NCBI GenBank assembly: GCA_963576565.1
Contig: OY755046.1
Span: forward strand, 54,849,471-54,913,470
DNA from: Aspidapion aeneum
Lineage: Eukaryota; Arthropoda; Insecta; Coleoptera; Brentidae
DNA: 64,000 nt
Direction: 5' to 3'
This document shows, one piece after another, positions 34,950 through 46,395 of the stretch. The translations under genes and the position numbers were made by a program. The notes under the pieces are model-generated. The model saw nothing but the letters and a program-made list of their open reading frames with translations, was not told where the DNA came from and ran no database searches. How positions within the stretch are numbered: position 1 is the stretch's first letter; the number at the start of each line of letters is the position of its first letter.

Positions 34950-36140
34950 CCTCGATTTAATTTGTAAAGCTTTCTTGTTCCTGTTTATGTACTGGCTAAA
35001 AAATATATTTTTAAATTCTTATCCTAGAATTATACAAGGGTAAGAGATACGATTTTAGTTAAATACGAAAAAAGTTGCGTCATTTAAATCCCAATCAGAT
35101 GCTGTAAATATCTACAGAGCTTCCACATTAATATCGAGCACAAAGTAAAAGTTCTGTATTTTGAAAAATTAAATAGAACATAAAAATAGCTTTTCAACAA
35201 AACAAAAGCTTTTATAATACAGGGCATAACTTAAATTATGCACCAAACTTGAAGGGATAGTGGGAAAGGTCAAAAGTATACAAAAACTTTAAATAACTTT
35301 AAAGCTAAAGAGATTTATGATTTTTTTTATACTGGGACATTCCATTCATAGCTAATATGAATCGCCCAGTCTTTTTAGCCAATTTTTTGTCAAAATATGC
35401 CTGGGACGTTACAAAGGGAGTTATGATTGAAAACAAGACTTACCTCAAAGGTTTTCCTTACAAAGAATATGAAGTGTGATTGTGATTTGTCTCCTTTGGG
35501 TGGTCGTAACTCCTTTTTAGCTTCACTTAGGTTAAAGGTTTTTAACAATACATTGTTTTTAAGGCACTGATTTTTTTAAATTTAATTTAACACTAATTAG
35601 AAAGTAGGCTTAGTTCGGCAAGGGCCGTTGGTTGATTCCACAGGGAGGCAGGGATCAACCCTCTTCTAACGCGTCTTTGCGAGCGTGCATTATTGGAATT
35701 GAAGACACTGGCGTGAAAAGGGTGCAAGCCACAAAAACTTACAAATTTATGTTTTAAGTGCAAATAGTTTAGAAATAAAGGTCAATCAAAATCAAATAAA
35801 TTGCACTTAAATTGGATTTTGTTGATTTAAAATGATTTTCAAAAATTAATTTCTCTAAAGTAATTGCATGTGGCATAGATCCTTTTCACTCCAAGGTCTT
35901 GAATTTTTATATTATATATTCGTATGACGAACTAAACTGTAGCCCTCGTTTCAGTCGGTCCACAAACTTTTCAACTCGGGCTTAAAAGTATCACTTTTGT
36001 CCCGGGCTATTTAATATACTATTTTAGAAACAGCAAGAAAGTTGTATGGATGTATTTCGGAAGATTTTATCTATTACAAAAAAAAATCATATTATTAAAA
36101 ATCTACTGTTTCGTTTTAATAAAAAAAACTTTCAGATACA
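34950..36140. other. No gene recognised
   Basis: It starts with the remaining tail of the interrupted array (to about 35030), then AT-rich sequence. A GC-richer stretch at 35600-35720 shows no tRNA fold or convincing frame. Confidence 0.5.
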
Positions 36141-36414
36141 GTAGGGACTTATTAGAACCTGACTTTATTTTAGAGTCGGCTTTATTCTGACAGATTTACA
36201 AAGAAAACTGACAGCTGACCTCTTAAAATTGACATACCAAAGTCAATTCTAAAAATAAAGTCGCTAACTGTCATTTAATAAAAACAGACACTAATAAATC
36301 CGGTTCTTAAATACATAAATAAACCAACTGCTTTTTATATGTAAATCTATCACAATACGGCCAATTTTAAAATAAGGGCAGATTTTATTCCAATAAGTCC
36401 CTAATAAGTCCCTA
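36141..36414. mobile_element. MITE with tagggacttatt ends
   Basis: The left end tagggacttatt is the complement of aataagtccctaa at the right, where the end word is duplicated (36392-36414). Internal words ctgacag, ccaaagtcaa and aataaagtcg recur at 52674-52937 and partly at 46300-46395, so it is a family with at least three copies here. Confidence 0.65.
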
Positions 36415-37602
36415 GTAAGAATATTAGGCTAATACAGAAAACTGTACAGAACTTAAAAAAATATTCAGAAACCAAAAACTACCTTTTTTAATCTTAAATA
36501 TTCCGCACTTACGGCTTTTTTGGGTTCTAAAAAGAATAAATTTGGAAGTTTTTAATTTTATTTGCTAAATTAGAAAATTATTGTTTTTAACTAAAAATCT
36601 ATTTTAATAAAATTAAAAAATTGTTTATTAAAATCTTAAGACATTTATTTTAGCTTTTTGTTTTTGTTTAGGTAAAAATACTTTGCCGGGATTAAAAACA
36701 AAGCCAGCAATAGTTTATTATAAACCAAGGGATAAAAGTGTCACAAGTTTTTTCATCCCGAAAAAAAAATGATATTTTTATTCATAAAAATTATATGCCA
36801 AAAGTACCAAACGTACATTTTATATTCCCAGCAAACAAGGGTGTATCCAGGGGAGGGCAAGAGGCGCAGCTGGCCTCCTTTGTCATCAAATTTCTTAAAA
36901 TCAGGCAAAGCTAAGAAAACCATTAAATTCACAAACCTGCCCCCTTCTGTTTTGAGCTGGATACGTCCTTGCCAGCAAAGTAGCTTGGCAGGGGCCTATT
37001 TACATAGCGCATTAAATAATACGTTCTCCCAACAAGTGTTCCACACTTCATAATTGACACACATAATTGTTTATTTAAATTAAATTAATTTTCTTTGAAA
37101 AAATTGTAATCTTTTGGTTGACAGACTTATTATTATAACTATTATTAATAAAATAAAACTCAGCAGTTTTTATCTAGTTGTTTATTTCATCATATTATAT
37201 TAATAATATATTAAAATTTATTATTATACAAAATATATATTAAAAATTAGACATTTTGTGGAAACCCTTTTTTGACACATTTTTTATTTTATTGAAGAAA
37301 AAATTACAAATGTGAAAAGAAATATAATAAAGTATAGTGTGAAAAACACTTCTAAGACAGTCGTGTTAAAAAAATAATAATTTAATTACATACAGATTAA
37401 CTACAACTAAAATATTAACAATAGATACTTAAAGTTACGCACTTCGTAAAACGTTGCCGTTCACGTAACTGAGAAATGCTGTAATCTTATTGGTCAGAAC
37501 TGTGTGTTTGACAGCTAACTACGTCGCTGCTCTTCGCTGTATGAGATTCGCAGGGATTGTTGTCGTAAAGCGCATTGTCTGCGGACGTATTTCAGCCAGT
37601 CC
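36415..37602. other. No gene; AT-rich flank
   Basis: Short inverted words gtgtatccag (36840) and ctggatac (36957) suggest a small MITE remnant. The overlapping frame 36769-37053 has no protein motif. 37440-37600 is GC-richer but shows no recognisable exon. Confidence 0.4.
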
Positions 37603-37975
37603 CAGTGTTGCCAGACTTTTCTGACGACTTTTCTTCAATCAAGTGACAAAAATCCTTCATATCCTTCAAAACACTAACGGGTCGGTGGTCGTCACCAAAT
37701 AAAAAAAAACTTTATACCATGAACGATTTTTAAATAAAAATGGAACAAAAAACCAAACAAATAAAATATAACTTAAATCATAAATTATAAAAACCAAAAT
37801 TAAAAAATAAAGTTAAGTTAGATAAAATTATTGGAATATTTGCAAAATATTTATATTTGCCTCAAAATAGTCAAAATCCTTCTAATTCGGATAAATGCCT
37901 TCAATCCTTCAATAGTCAAAATTTTTGTTAAAAACCCTTTATATTGAAGGAAAACCTTAAAATCTGGCAACACTG
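37603..37975. mobile_element. 373-bp hAT-type MITE with 8-bp target duplication
   Basis: The 13-bp terminal inverted repeats cagtgttgccaga are exact at both ends. The flanks gccagtcc (37595-37602) and gccagccc (37976-37983) match at 7 of 8 bases, the target-duplication length typical of hAT elements. Internal ccttcaatcctt-like words recur. Non-coding. Confidence 0.85.
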
Positions 37976-38420
37976 GCCAGCCCCGTAGGCACCGTCTCAA
38001 CCGCCCGCCCAACCAATCAAATTTCGAGATTCACCCAGCAACGATAACGAATACGCGATTCGAAGTGCGTATCCACTTTAAGTGTCTAATAACTTTTACA
38101 CCAGTATTTAATAATATTTTGAAACTAAGTACTTTGATCAGGGTCTAAGTACCAATTCTATAGACTTAATCTCAACCAGTTGAAGTGTAGTTTTTTATTA
38201 CTCACAGGTAAAATAGTTAAACTAGTATAAAAATAAAGAAAAACCAGATAAAAATTTTGTAGCGACATGCGTTATATTTTTGGAAATCTAATCCGTGTAG
38301 TCATAATATAAAATAGTGTCAAATTCATTATTCAAGGTAAAAAAACTAGTTAGATCTTTGACGGAAATGTAGACCTAGTCTATAAACTTAGCACCTAGTA
38401 CCCTTTAGCAAATACTGATC

Positions 38421-38707
38421 TTAAAGACTTGAAAAGAATGGTTTCCATCCCGACAGGAAGAATTTCTTTGCATACTTAAGAAAACCCCATATTCCCTTTG
38501 TTATTAATAAATATGGAATGAAAAGCAATACTAGTGGCGTCAGTAGAAAACAATGAATTAATAGTTTGACAATATTATAAATAAATTTAACAGGTAGTGA
38601 TGCAAGCCAATAAATACCTTTTACTGGAATAGACAGGACTTTTAGTGGAAGAGTCACGGCTTTACCTAGTAGGCTGGCCACATTCAAGGGTTCTGTTGGG
38701 GCTACGC
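38421..38707 (-). CDS. Gene B exon 2: small secreted hydrophobic-repeat protein
   Basis: The acceptor ctttatttttag ends at 38708, and phase 1 fits the donor of 44423-44555. The exon reads GVAPTEPLNVASLLGKAVT, then LPLKVLS (7 residues), IPVKGIYWLAS and LPVKFIYNIVK (11 each), LLIHCFLLTPLVLLFI, PYLLITKGIWGF and SGWKPFF, with the stop at 38421. The joined product is 139 aa. The repeat grammar (Pro at position 2, one Lys or Arg at position 4) and the PYL...KGxxGF...GW tail match gene A exon 2 (19430-19743) and the broken copy at 56024. A possible polyadenylation signal lies near 38195. Function is not recognised. Confidence 0.75.
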
Positions 38708-38951
38708 CTAAAAATAAAGTTTATGAGAGTAGAGGAGGCCGCAAATATTTTTTGGAACTTATTTTCTTAGTTGATGGACGAGGGTGAATCAAATATAAAC
38801 AAGCCTCTGTTTATAAACTAATTATTTAGAAACATGACACACAACAGAATTTTTTTTTACTTTTCTACACATCCCCCTCTGTTAATACACTTTTCCCAAC
38901 GGTTTCATAAAAGGAAACTGGGCTGGTATCTAATCAGTTGCGCACGAATTC

Positions 38952-39557
38952 CTACACCTCTTCATTGGTCTGAAATTGCTTCCCGCCCAGTGAATCTTTG
39001 AGTGGGCCAAATATATGAAAATCGCAAGGTGACAAATCTGGACTGTGTGGAAGGTATTCCAGCACAGTCAAGTGCATTTCATTGATTTTGGCCTGTGTTA
39101 AAGCTGCCGTATCAGGTCTAGCGTTGTCATGCAGGAGCAACACGTCTTGGATGGGGTGTGCTCTTCTCTTTTGGCGATAATCAAGCTTTACCTGGTCGAG
39201 TAAGTTGCAGTAGTAAGCCGCGTTTATTGTTATTCGCTCGTGCAAAAAATCGACCAACAAAACTCCTCTCCAGTCCCAGAAAACGGTCGCTAAAACTTCG
39301 CCTGCAGAAATGATGGTACGCGGACGCCGTGGGTGACTCACGTTGTCGACACGCTCAAGGCCGTCGTTCATTTCTTTGCACCAAGTTTTTACAGGTACCC
39401 ACGAAAGCGTCTTATTTCCGAACTGTGCTCGCAATCTGCATTGAATTTCAGCAGGTTTCACGTTTTCGCGTGTAAGAAATTTAATGATTATTCTTTGCGC
39501 AACACTACTGTCTACTTTCTTCTCGCTCATTGCGATTGCTCCTGGCCAAATAAGCAT
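38952..39557 (-). pseudogene. Mariner transposase with internal deletion
   Basis: The frame is open for 201 codons. The N-terminal helix-turn-helix region is present (VAQRIIIKFLTRENVKPAEI, then SHPRRPRT). It then jumps to AGEVLATVFWDWRGVLLVDF and continues through LLLHDNARPD to HSPDLSPCDFHIFGPLK. The two last catalytic Asp residues are exactly 34 residues apart, as in D34D mariners. The block between them and the DNA-binding part, including the first catalytic Asp (the TGDE-type motif), is missing, so it cannot be active. It resembles the mariner group behind SETMAR/GVQW-type proteins. Clear terminal inverted repeats were not found. It sits in the gene B intron. Confidence 0.88.
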
Positions 39558-39759
39558 CGCGGCACTACCAGCCGCCTACATGCTGCTGAATATTCCTACT
39601 CCAAAATTATAACGGCCACATTCATCTTTAATGATTTAATAAGTATATTCTGTTAATAATAATAATAAACAATTTTTCATTCTGGTAATAATTTTCCGAT
39701 GGGTTCAAAACGTAACTAGTAAATTATATTTTAACAAACTTTTCCTACGAGCGATTTTC

Positions 39760-40430
39760 TGCACGCCATTGGAAATATTGGAAATTTTCGAAGGTGCCTC
39801 GGAAATATTGGAAATATTGGGAACATTGGAAATAATAAAAAAAAATTCTCTTTCATATTTTGTAACCTTAGGGATCGTGCTTAAATTACGCAACGCAAAA
39901 ATTCGAGATTTTTGACCCACACCCCCCCCTCGTAACATTTTTTCAAGAAAAAACACATTAAAATAACATTGAGTGTAACGCAAGGCCAAAACCCCCCTAC
40001 CCCCTTGAGCATTACGTAATTTAAGGGTAGGCCCTTATAAGCATTAAACTTACTATAGAACAATTTTTATTTCTGATACTTTTGAAGATTTTGAGGAAGT
40101 AGAAGCAAGACGATGTTATTAGGTGTGATGCTGATTACAGCGATGAAGATATCCTCGATTAGTGAGTAGGGAGTGTGTCAAGAATGAGATTTTTGTTGTA
40201 CAAATTTGACCTTATTTCTGTATATTTGTTTGAAGAACAACTCCTGATTTGTGTTCATGTATAAACCTTCTGCGTTTTCCAGTGTTTTGTTATGATTTTG
40301 TAAATAAATATTCCCTTATTTCATATTTTTTTTAATATTTCATATATTTCCAATATTTCCATATAATTCCAATGTTTTAGGAAATATCTCCGGAAATATT
40401 TCCGAAAATATATATCTGGAAATTTTACAA
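39760..40430. repeat. Inverted ggaaatattgg repeats around a MITE
   Basis: Left 39764-39838 has tandem ggaaatattgg words; the complement (ccaatatttcc) lies at 40325-40425. Between them sits the 164-bp MITE at 39871-40034. Confidence 0.55.
39871..40034. mobile_element. 164-bp PIF/Harbinger-like MITE
   Basis: The ends gggatcgtgcttaaattacg and cgtaatttaagggtaggccc are imperfect complements. TTA flanks both sides (39868-39870 and 40035-40037), fitting the TWA target preference of PIF/Harbinger elements. Internal C runs occur. Minus-strand frames over it are not genes. Confidence 0.7.
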
Positions 40431-41186
40431 CACTAGGCAGTGTTGGTGGATTCATTGTGTTAACGGTAGCAGATACAAGGAAAACTGCAACAGACCAAAA
40501 AGTTTTTGGATAAAACAAGGAATTTATTCTGTATCTTGGAATTTATTAAAGACGAACCAGTTTTAGAAAAGGTAAAAAAGGAGCATTCTCGCTAAAGAAA
40601 TATTTTCCTGCAGATTCTAATTATTTTTTGACATGCCTAATGACGTAAACCCTGTAATTTAAGGTTTTCGGTTTGAGCTAATTATCTTAAAAACTGTGAG
40701 AGCTATCAACGAAAAATGAAAAAATAAATTAATTTCAACAGTCTGTAAATGGGCAACGAAGCGCCTGCTGACCTATATACATAGAAATGCCAAACAATCA
40801 CTCCTTCTCATTTGCCTGTCTAAGAAACATTAACATCATTGAATGTGTCAAATTGACGAGCATCAGATAAGTCTAGCAAGGCTTTGGTGCTTTTAAATAA
40901 CAGCCAGGTTGTATTTTGAGCTTTTGTTATAATACAACCTATCATCTCAGTAACTTTTAGAACTGAGAAAATAAGGGCCCTCATTTCATATCCTTTTTTA
41001 CTTGCCAGAAATATTGGCTACCCATAGAGAATAGCCAGAATATATTTTTTAGTTAACTTGAGTAAATCCTTTACTAGTACAACTAGTTTTATTAATTAGA
41101 AAATAAGTTCCACGTATTCATATCTGGGAAATAAGTGAGGAGAGTTTTATTTTTGAAAAAATATGCTATTTTGGTTTGGTTCGGAA

Positions 41187-41300
41187 AACTTTCCTGACTT
41201 CTTTCCCGGGATCCTAGAGGGTGTGAATCCAAACCAAACTCGGTTCGGTTCGGTTCAGATTCACACCCTCTGGGATCCCGGGAAAGAAGTCAGGGAAGTT
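41187..41300. repeat. 43-bp-arm palindrome with a third partial copy
   Basis: 41187-41229 and the complement of 41258-41300 differ at only a few positions (core ttctttcccgggatcc). The loop holds cggttcggttcggtt. A third decayed copy, cctgtagaatcccgg, follows at 41341. Confidence 0.8.
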
Positions 41301-41363
41301 ATTTTTTTGTTGGTTGTTTCGGTTCGGTTCGGATTTATATCCTGTAGAATCCCGGAAAAGAAG

Positions 41364-41555
41364 CCATGCGCTATTTTGGGAATAAGCTATTTTACGCATA
41401 TATGCTATTTCAGTCATGGGCTATTTTGGGCATGCGCTATTTTGGACATTCGCTATTTTGGCCTGCGCTATTTTGTCTTGCGCTATTTTGACCATGCGCT
41501 ATTATGTCCTGCACTATTTTGGCCATGCGCTGTTTTAGCCTGCGCTATTTTGTAC
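41364..41555. repeat. Minisatellite of catgcgctattttgg
   Basis: About 12 units of 12-17 nt repeat gcgctattttgg with short variable linkers (catt, cct, ctt, ccat). The open frame over it (AILDIRYFGLRYF...) is a repeat artefact. Confidence 0.85.
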
Positions 41556-41805
41556 CACTGCCCATGTAAGTAGTATAAATATAAGAGGGAATGAGTTGTG
41601 ATTGACCGGGCCCCATGTGACTTCGAATCCGATTATCTTGAACTGAGCTGACAAATTGTTTGCAATAAACGAACAAATAAACTAACGTCTCCCTCCACGA
41701 TCACTAACGAATAAGTCGCGGCGAATAATTTGTCGACTACTGGTTGGAAATAGATTCATGTTTGTAATCAACCGAGGGAATCCTATCTTTCGGTTTTGAG
41801 TGTAT

Positions 41806-42326
41806 GACCCATATGGAGGTGCAATCGTCGAGCTTTATCATATTGAGGGGCAGATGGCGCTGAAATAAATTCGTCTAATACGCAGTATTCAAGAACTGCT
41901 AGTACGATTTAGTTGCATGTGTGAGTTCGGAGGTTTATGCCTATTCTGCCGTCCTTAGTAAGACCCACCTATCTACGTTTTCACTTATTTCGAGAAAAGC
42001 GAGTTTAAAGTTTAAATGCTTGCCAAGAGTTACAGAGTAATATATTTTTTTGTTGGTAAATGTTTATGGGTTTTTAATAGCAATATCTAAGTAATAAAAC
42101 AAAAAAAAGTTAAAAATTATGAACCGAATCTATTTAAAGCCATTTTCGGTCCTAACTCATTTTTGATTTTTTTGCAGATAGGTGGGTCTTACTTAGGACG
42201 GCAGTATTATACAAATGCCATTAGATCATAGTAGTTGTCTCTGAATATTGCGAACTAGACGAATTTATTTCAGCGCCATCTGCCCCTCAATATGGTAAAG
42301 CTCGCCGGTGGCACCTCTATATGGGT
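41806..42326. mobile_element. Foldback element with ~190-bp nested inverted arms
   Basis: The outer arms share cccatatggaggtgc, tattgaggggcagatggcgc and aaataaattcgtct with the complement of 42225-42326. Inner arms ctgccgtcctta-taagacccacctatct (41945-41980) pair with 42175-42210. The central part, about 190 nt, is AT-rich. Non-coding. Confidence 0.8.
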
Positions 42327-42414
42327 TATTTACTCAATGCTTTAGGTCAGAATTGGCCTAAAAGGATATACTTCTGTTGTGCTTATTAATTTCTAGTATA
42401 AAATTAATTGTATC

Positions 42415-42485
42415 ATACCTCTTTTTTTGCGGCTAATTATCTCCAATGCATTGCGACCTAAAACAAAATAGTATATTAGAAAAAT
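42415..42485. repeat. Dispersed repeat, copy 2
   Basis: It shares gcggctaa, tctccaatgcat and acaaaatagtatattaga with 23935-24008 and 57418-57480. A 19-nt C run follows at 42512-42530. Confidence 0.6.
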
Positions 42486-42780
42486 AAGCAGTAACGTGTT
42501 AAATTTTTGGACCCCCCCCCCCCCCCCCCCGCGAACTTTTTTTTGAGGCCCCATATGTCACTGTATTATATTTTATATTTTCCAAAAATAACCCATAATA
42601 GTAAATATTTATACACAATATTATTATCTAATAGTAAAAAAACACAGCGAATTTTGGCAATCTTCTTCTTCTCCTCCTCCTTTATTTCAACTAGTTTTCT
42701 TTTTTGAGCCCCACTCAGATATTTGCACGAACTACTCATTTTAATATTTTAAATATCACCTCAAAACTCAAACGTAACAA

Positions 42781-43761
42781 CCCACATAGCACAATCACAT
42801 GTTTAACACGTAAAAAAGGCGTGAGAAAAAAAAAATTAAAAGCTGCTAGAAAAAACCGTTTATTTCATACCTATGAAAACAAGCTTAGTAGGTCATTCAT
42901 TAACGTTATAAAAAATACCGTTGCTAAAAACTGCGTTTTAATTACGCCTTTATCAAATTAAAACAGCAATGTTTTTACGTTAGTTTCAAGTAATTTTTAT
43001 CAATGTTAAAATCACATTAGATTCACGCCTTTTCTACACGAATTTTAAAACGCGACTTGCATGGCTTTTCTACCGAATATATTTGAGATTTTACTACCAG
43101 CATCGCCACCTATAGTCGGGATTTTTCACTTTGACGAAATCTATCAGGCATTGCGTTGGTCTCTAAACTCCAAAAACCTGTTAAGGGACTGATCCCTGAT
43201 CCACGATCACCACGCAACTGTTATTAACCTAATAAAGACACATTAATATTCTGTGAAAGTGTTTACTGTTCATAAATCTTTTTTAGCTTTTAAAAAAAAC
43301 TTAATGTATATAGATAGATACATAGATATTTTGTCTTGCCTTGAGCGCCATCTTTAAAATTGTCTTGAAGTGTTGTAGTCTTAAACTAGTGAACTTTTAT
43401 AACTTCCTTTTGCGTCTCTTTTAAGTTAAAAAAACGTGACCAAAAAAGACGCAGAAAGTCAGTAGGTTTGAGAAGTCTTAATCTAGTGGCGTTTTAGAAC
43501 ATGTTGTGGAGGACTTTTCAAGTGTGAATTTGGTAGATGAAAATAACGAGGGTAAAAAACACGTTATAGACACAGCACCAGAAAGTTCAGCAAAAAGTAC
43601 TATTTTATAGCTTGATTTCTCCTTGTTTTTAAGTTATCTTTAAGCATGTAGATTTAACAAAATAAATATTACATGGTATGAGGTTGTTTTCAAGTAAAAA
43701 AAAACTTTGTTATTTTTGTTCACGTGAATTTAACGTTGATGTGAGTTTTGTGCTATATGGG
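42781..43761. mobile_element. ~1-kb non-autonomous TIR element, copy 2
   Basis: It has the same ends as 965-1959 (cccacatagcacaa ... tgctatatggg, with one change at the right end) and is alignable throughout. It carries the same terminal-exon-like segment at 43497-43610. It lies in the gene B intron, while copy 1 is outside the cluster, so the element is dispersed. Confidence 0.8.
43497..43610 (+). pseudogene. Captured exon-like fragment, copy 2
   Basis: After acceptor-like taatctag the frame GVLEHVVEDFSSVNLVDENN is open to TAG. It differs from copy 1 (1686-1809) mainly at amino-acid-changing sites. Same interpretation as copy 1. Confidence 0.4.
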
Positions 43762-43987
43762 AAGTAAAACAACAAAGACTCGCTAATAACCCATTAAAAC
43801 GGGGCATAACCTATGGGAATCACTAAGGTTTCGACCAGCCAGGGTTGATTGTTTGGACGTTCACATTTTTTATGTTCGAATGAAATCGTGACAAATTAGA
43901 TATGGATTTGAAATGTTTAAATCTGCATATTTGTATTTTTGCAGTTTGTTTTATATACATAGGTAGGTAATACTTTTTCTTAGAGTT

Positions 43988-44013
43988 TATTGGGGGCCCG
44001 GGGGCCCCCAATA
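43988..44013. repeat. Short GC-rich hairpin
   Basis: Arms tattggggg (43988-43996) and cccccaata (44005-44013) enclose a cccggggg loop. A GC-rich stretch (cccgcgtggcgggg) follows. Nature unknown. Confidence 0.6.
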
Positions 44014-44422
44014 TACCGTGGCACCCCGCGTGGCGGGGTCTGCGGGGCCGTTTGACACGCGCCTGAACATAAGGGCTAGAACATAGGTATTTTTTTATTG
44101 AAACGAACAAAAAAAACGAAAACAAACATACATACACCTCAGTCTGAGATCTTCAGCAAATCTACTTAAAACCCCTTCTTCTACTTGTTTTTCGGTGTAC
44201 ACTCCGCATGCAAAACCGCTTAATCTATTTCTAAAATCGAGCCCAAGACGCTCGTTTTTATGTATCTCGGCTAGAAAGACCGCAAAAATACATCGAATTT
44301 GGCTCACAATGTACGTTCAATTTCCAGCAATGGACGTCCAGAATGTCCAGACTTGAACGTCCAATCGGAATTTTAGTTAAGTTTTTTTTTGATAAACCAT
44401 AGAATAACAAAGGATAACTTAC

Positions 44423-44555
44423 CGATCGAAGGAATAGCTTTTTGTATATCTATTAAATTTTGGAGTTGTGAACCATCTTGCCCACTGGCAACATCGCTTA
44501 AAATGAGTAGAATTGCCGCAGGAAGAATTGCAAAACACAACTTGTAGCCCCCCAT
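44423..44555 (-). CDS. Gene B exon 1: signal peptide exon
   Basis: ATG at 44555 opens 44 codons: MGGYKLCFAILPAAILLILS, DVASGQDGSQLQNL, then IDIQKAIPSI, ending in phase 1 at G|GTAAGT. It is strongly similar to gene A exon 1 up to LQN, which fixes the start. An in-frame ATG 12 nt upstream (44567) would add MAKV but has no counterpart in gene A. The signal peptide probably cleaves after Ala-Ser-Gly. The intron to 38707 is 5.7 kb. Confidence 0.78.
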
Positions 44556-44589
44556 GACCTTTGCCAATATTTTTTTTTATAACAAAGAA

Positions 44590-44770
44590 AGCCAACTCCG
44601 TTTTCTAAGGCTAGTAAAAACCTAAAAGTTATTATATATAGGTGTTACTTTTTTATTGTTTCAATTAAGGAAATTTTAGTGGGTATTGAATCAAATTTAA
44701 TAGACTAATTAATTTTTATGAAAACATAAAAAAGCCTCCGCCAATTGATGGGACCCTAAGCTCATACTTA
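44590..44770 (-). promoter_or_regulatory. Gene B 5' flank conserved with gene A
   Basis: The flank aligns with 27650-27890 of gene A: shared words include ttggctttc / ttgactttc next to the start, aagttatta, tttttattg, atgaaaacataaaaaa and gccaattgatggg-accctaagc. The TATA consensus of gene A is degraded here (ttagaaaa). This indicates duplication of the whole gene with its promoter. Confidence 0.5.
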
Positions 44771-44864
44771 TAGCATTATTTGCCACTTTTTCTATTATAT
44801 AACAGTGTTCCCTCAAGCCGTTCGAGAGTCATAAAACCGTTAGATGTTAGTTTAGTTTTTTTTT

Positions 44865-46295
44865 GTAAAAGTGGTACCAAGATTGGTACTGAGATGGTAA
44901 ATATACAGCAATCAAATCTTAGAACCTGGTAGATTATTTTTTTTTATCATCCCTGTCTTATTTCCAAAGTGTGGTGATCTGCTAAAAACCAGCAGAGCAA
45001 TATATGTTTTTTAAAAAGCGGTACCTACAGCGGTTCTCCCACTGTAAATTAATATGGATCTTTTTCGTCTTTTCTGTGTCTATTGCGTGACTAAAACTGG
45101 CAGAGCAGCATAGAAAAATGTAGGTGATAAAAATACAATATTTAAAAAAAAAAATTTGGAAAATTGGTACCAAGATGGGTACTGACACGGTAAATATAGA
45201 GCAAATAAATCTTAAAACCATGTAGATTATTTTTTTAACTTCCCTGTCTTATTTCTAAAATTTGGTGACCTGCTAAAAGCCAGCAGAGCAACAATAATTA
45301 CATGATTTTTAAAGAGGGTACCTACAGCTGTTCTAACACTGTGAATGTCAAGCAATTAAAAATTTTATCACTTTATTTACGATTAATGTGGAGCTTTCTT
45401 ATCTTTTCTGTGTGTATTGCTTGACTAAAGCTAGCAGAGCAGCAAAAAGGGGTATTTACAGCGGTTCTAACACAGTGATTGTTAAGCAATTAAATATTTT
45501 ATCACTTTATTTACGATAAATGTGTATCTTTCTCGTCTTTTCTGTGTATATTGCTTGACTAAAGCTAGCAGAGCAGCATAAAAAATGTAATAAAAATACA
45601 ATAAAGAAATCAAAAATATTTTTTTTTGTAAAAGTGGTACCAATACGGGTACTGACACGGTAAGTATAGAGCAATTAAATCTTAAAACTTTGTAGATTAT
45701 TTTTTTATCATCCCTGTCTTATTTTTAAAATTTGGTAATCTGCTAAAAGCCAGCAGAGCTATATATGTTTTTTTTAAAGGGGTACCTACAGCGGTTCTAA
45801 CACTGTGAATGAAGCAATTAAATATTTTATCGCTTAATATACGATTATTGTATATCTTTCTTGTCTTTTCTGTGTATATTGCTTGACTAAAGCTAGCAGA
45901 GCAGCATAAATATAAATTTGTTTGTTTTTTATTTTAATTTTTTTGTAATAGTGGTACCAAGATGGGTACTGACACGGTAAATATAGAGCAATTATGTCTT
46001 ATTTCTAATATTTGGTGATTTGCTAAAAGTCAGCAGACCAATATATGTTTTTTAAAAAGGGGGTAACTACAGCGGTTCTGACACTGTGAATGTTAAGCAA
46101 TTAAATATTTTATCACTTTATTTACGATTAATGTGTATCTTTCTCGTATTTTCTGTGTCTATTGTTTGACTAAAGCTAGCAGTGCAGCATAAAAAAATGT
46201 TATAAAAATATAATATTTTTTCAAAAACCTTTTTTTTTAATTTTTTTTTTGTAAAAGTGGTACCAAGATGGTTACTGATATGGCCAAAGTCAAAT
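44865..46295. repeat. ~310-bp tandem array, about 5 units
   Basis: Units repeat tttttgtaaaagtggtacca, actgacacggtaaatata, gccagcagagcaatatatg, ggtacctacagcggttct and tcttttctgtgt-tattgc. gtggtacca landmarks lie near 44871, 45167, 45635, 45953 and 46257, with one extra partial unit near 45450. The array lies just upstream of the gene B flank. Frames in it are artefacts. Confidence 0.85.
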
Positions 46296-46299
46296 TTAG

Positions 46300-46395
46300 A
46301 AATAAAGTCGATAACTTTCATTTCATGTAAATCTGTCACAATACTGCCGATTTTAAAATAAGGTCAAGGTTTATTCCAATAAGTCCCTTTGTATT
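46300..46395. mobile_element. Fragment of the tagggacttatt MITE family
   Basis: It shares aataaagtcg, tgtaaatctgtcacaata and ttattccaataagtccct with the right half of 36141-36414. Confidence 0.55.

Noticed and set aside
35600..35720. GC-richer stretch considered as a tRNA
   Set aside because: No cloverleaf with a consistent T-loop and anticodon arm could be drawn.
41163..41573. 136-codon frame with Leu-Arg-Tyr-Phe repeats
   Set aside because: Spans the palindrome and the gcgctattttgg minisatellite; repeat artefact.
43823..44307. Two overlapping minus-strand frames upstream of gene B exon 2 and downstream of exon 1
   Set aside because: No motif, no splice signals matching the gene B phases, and absent from the other paralogues' introns.
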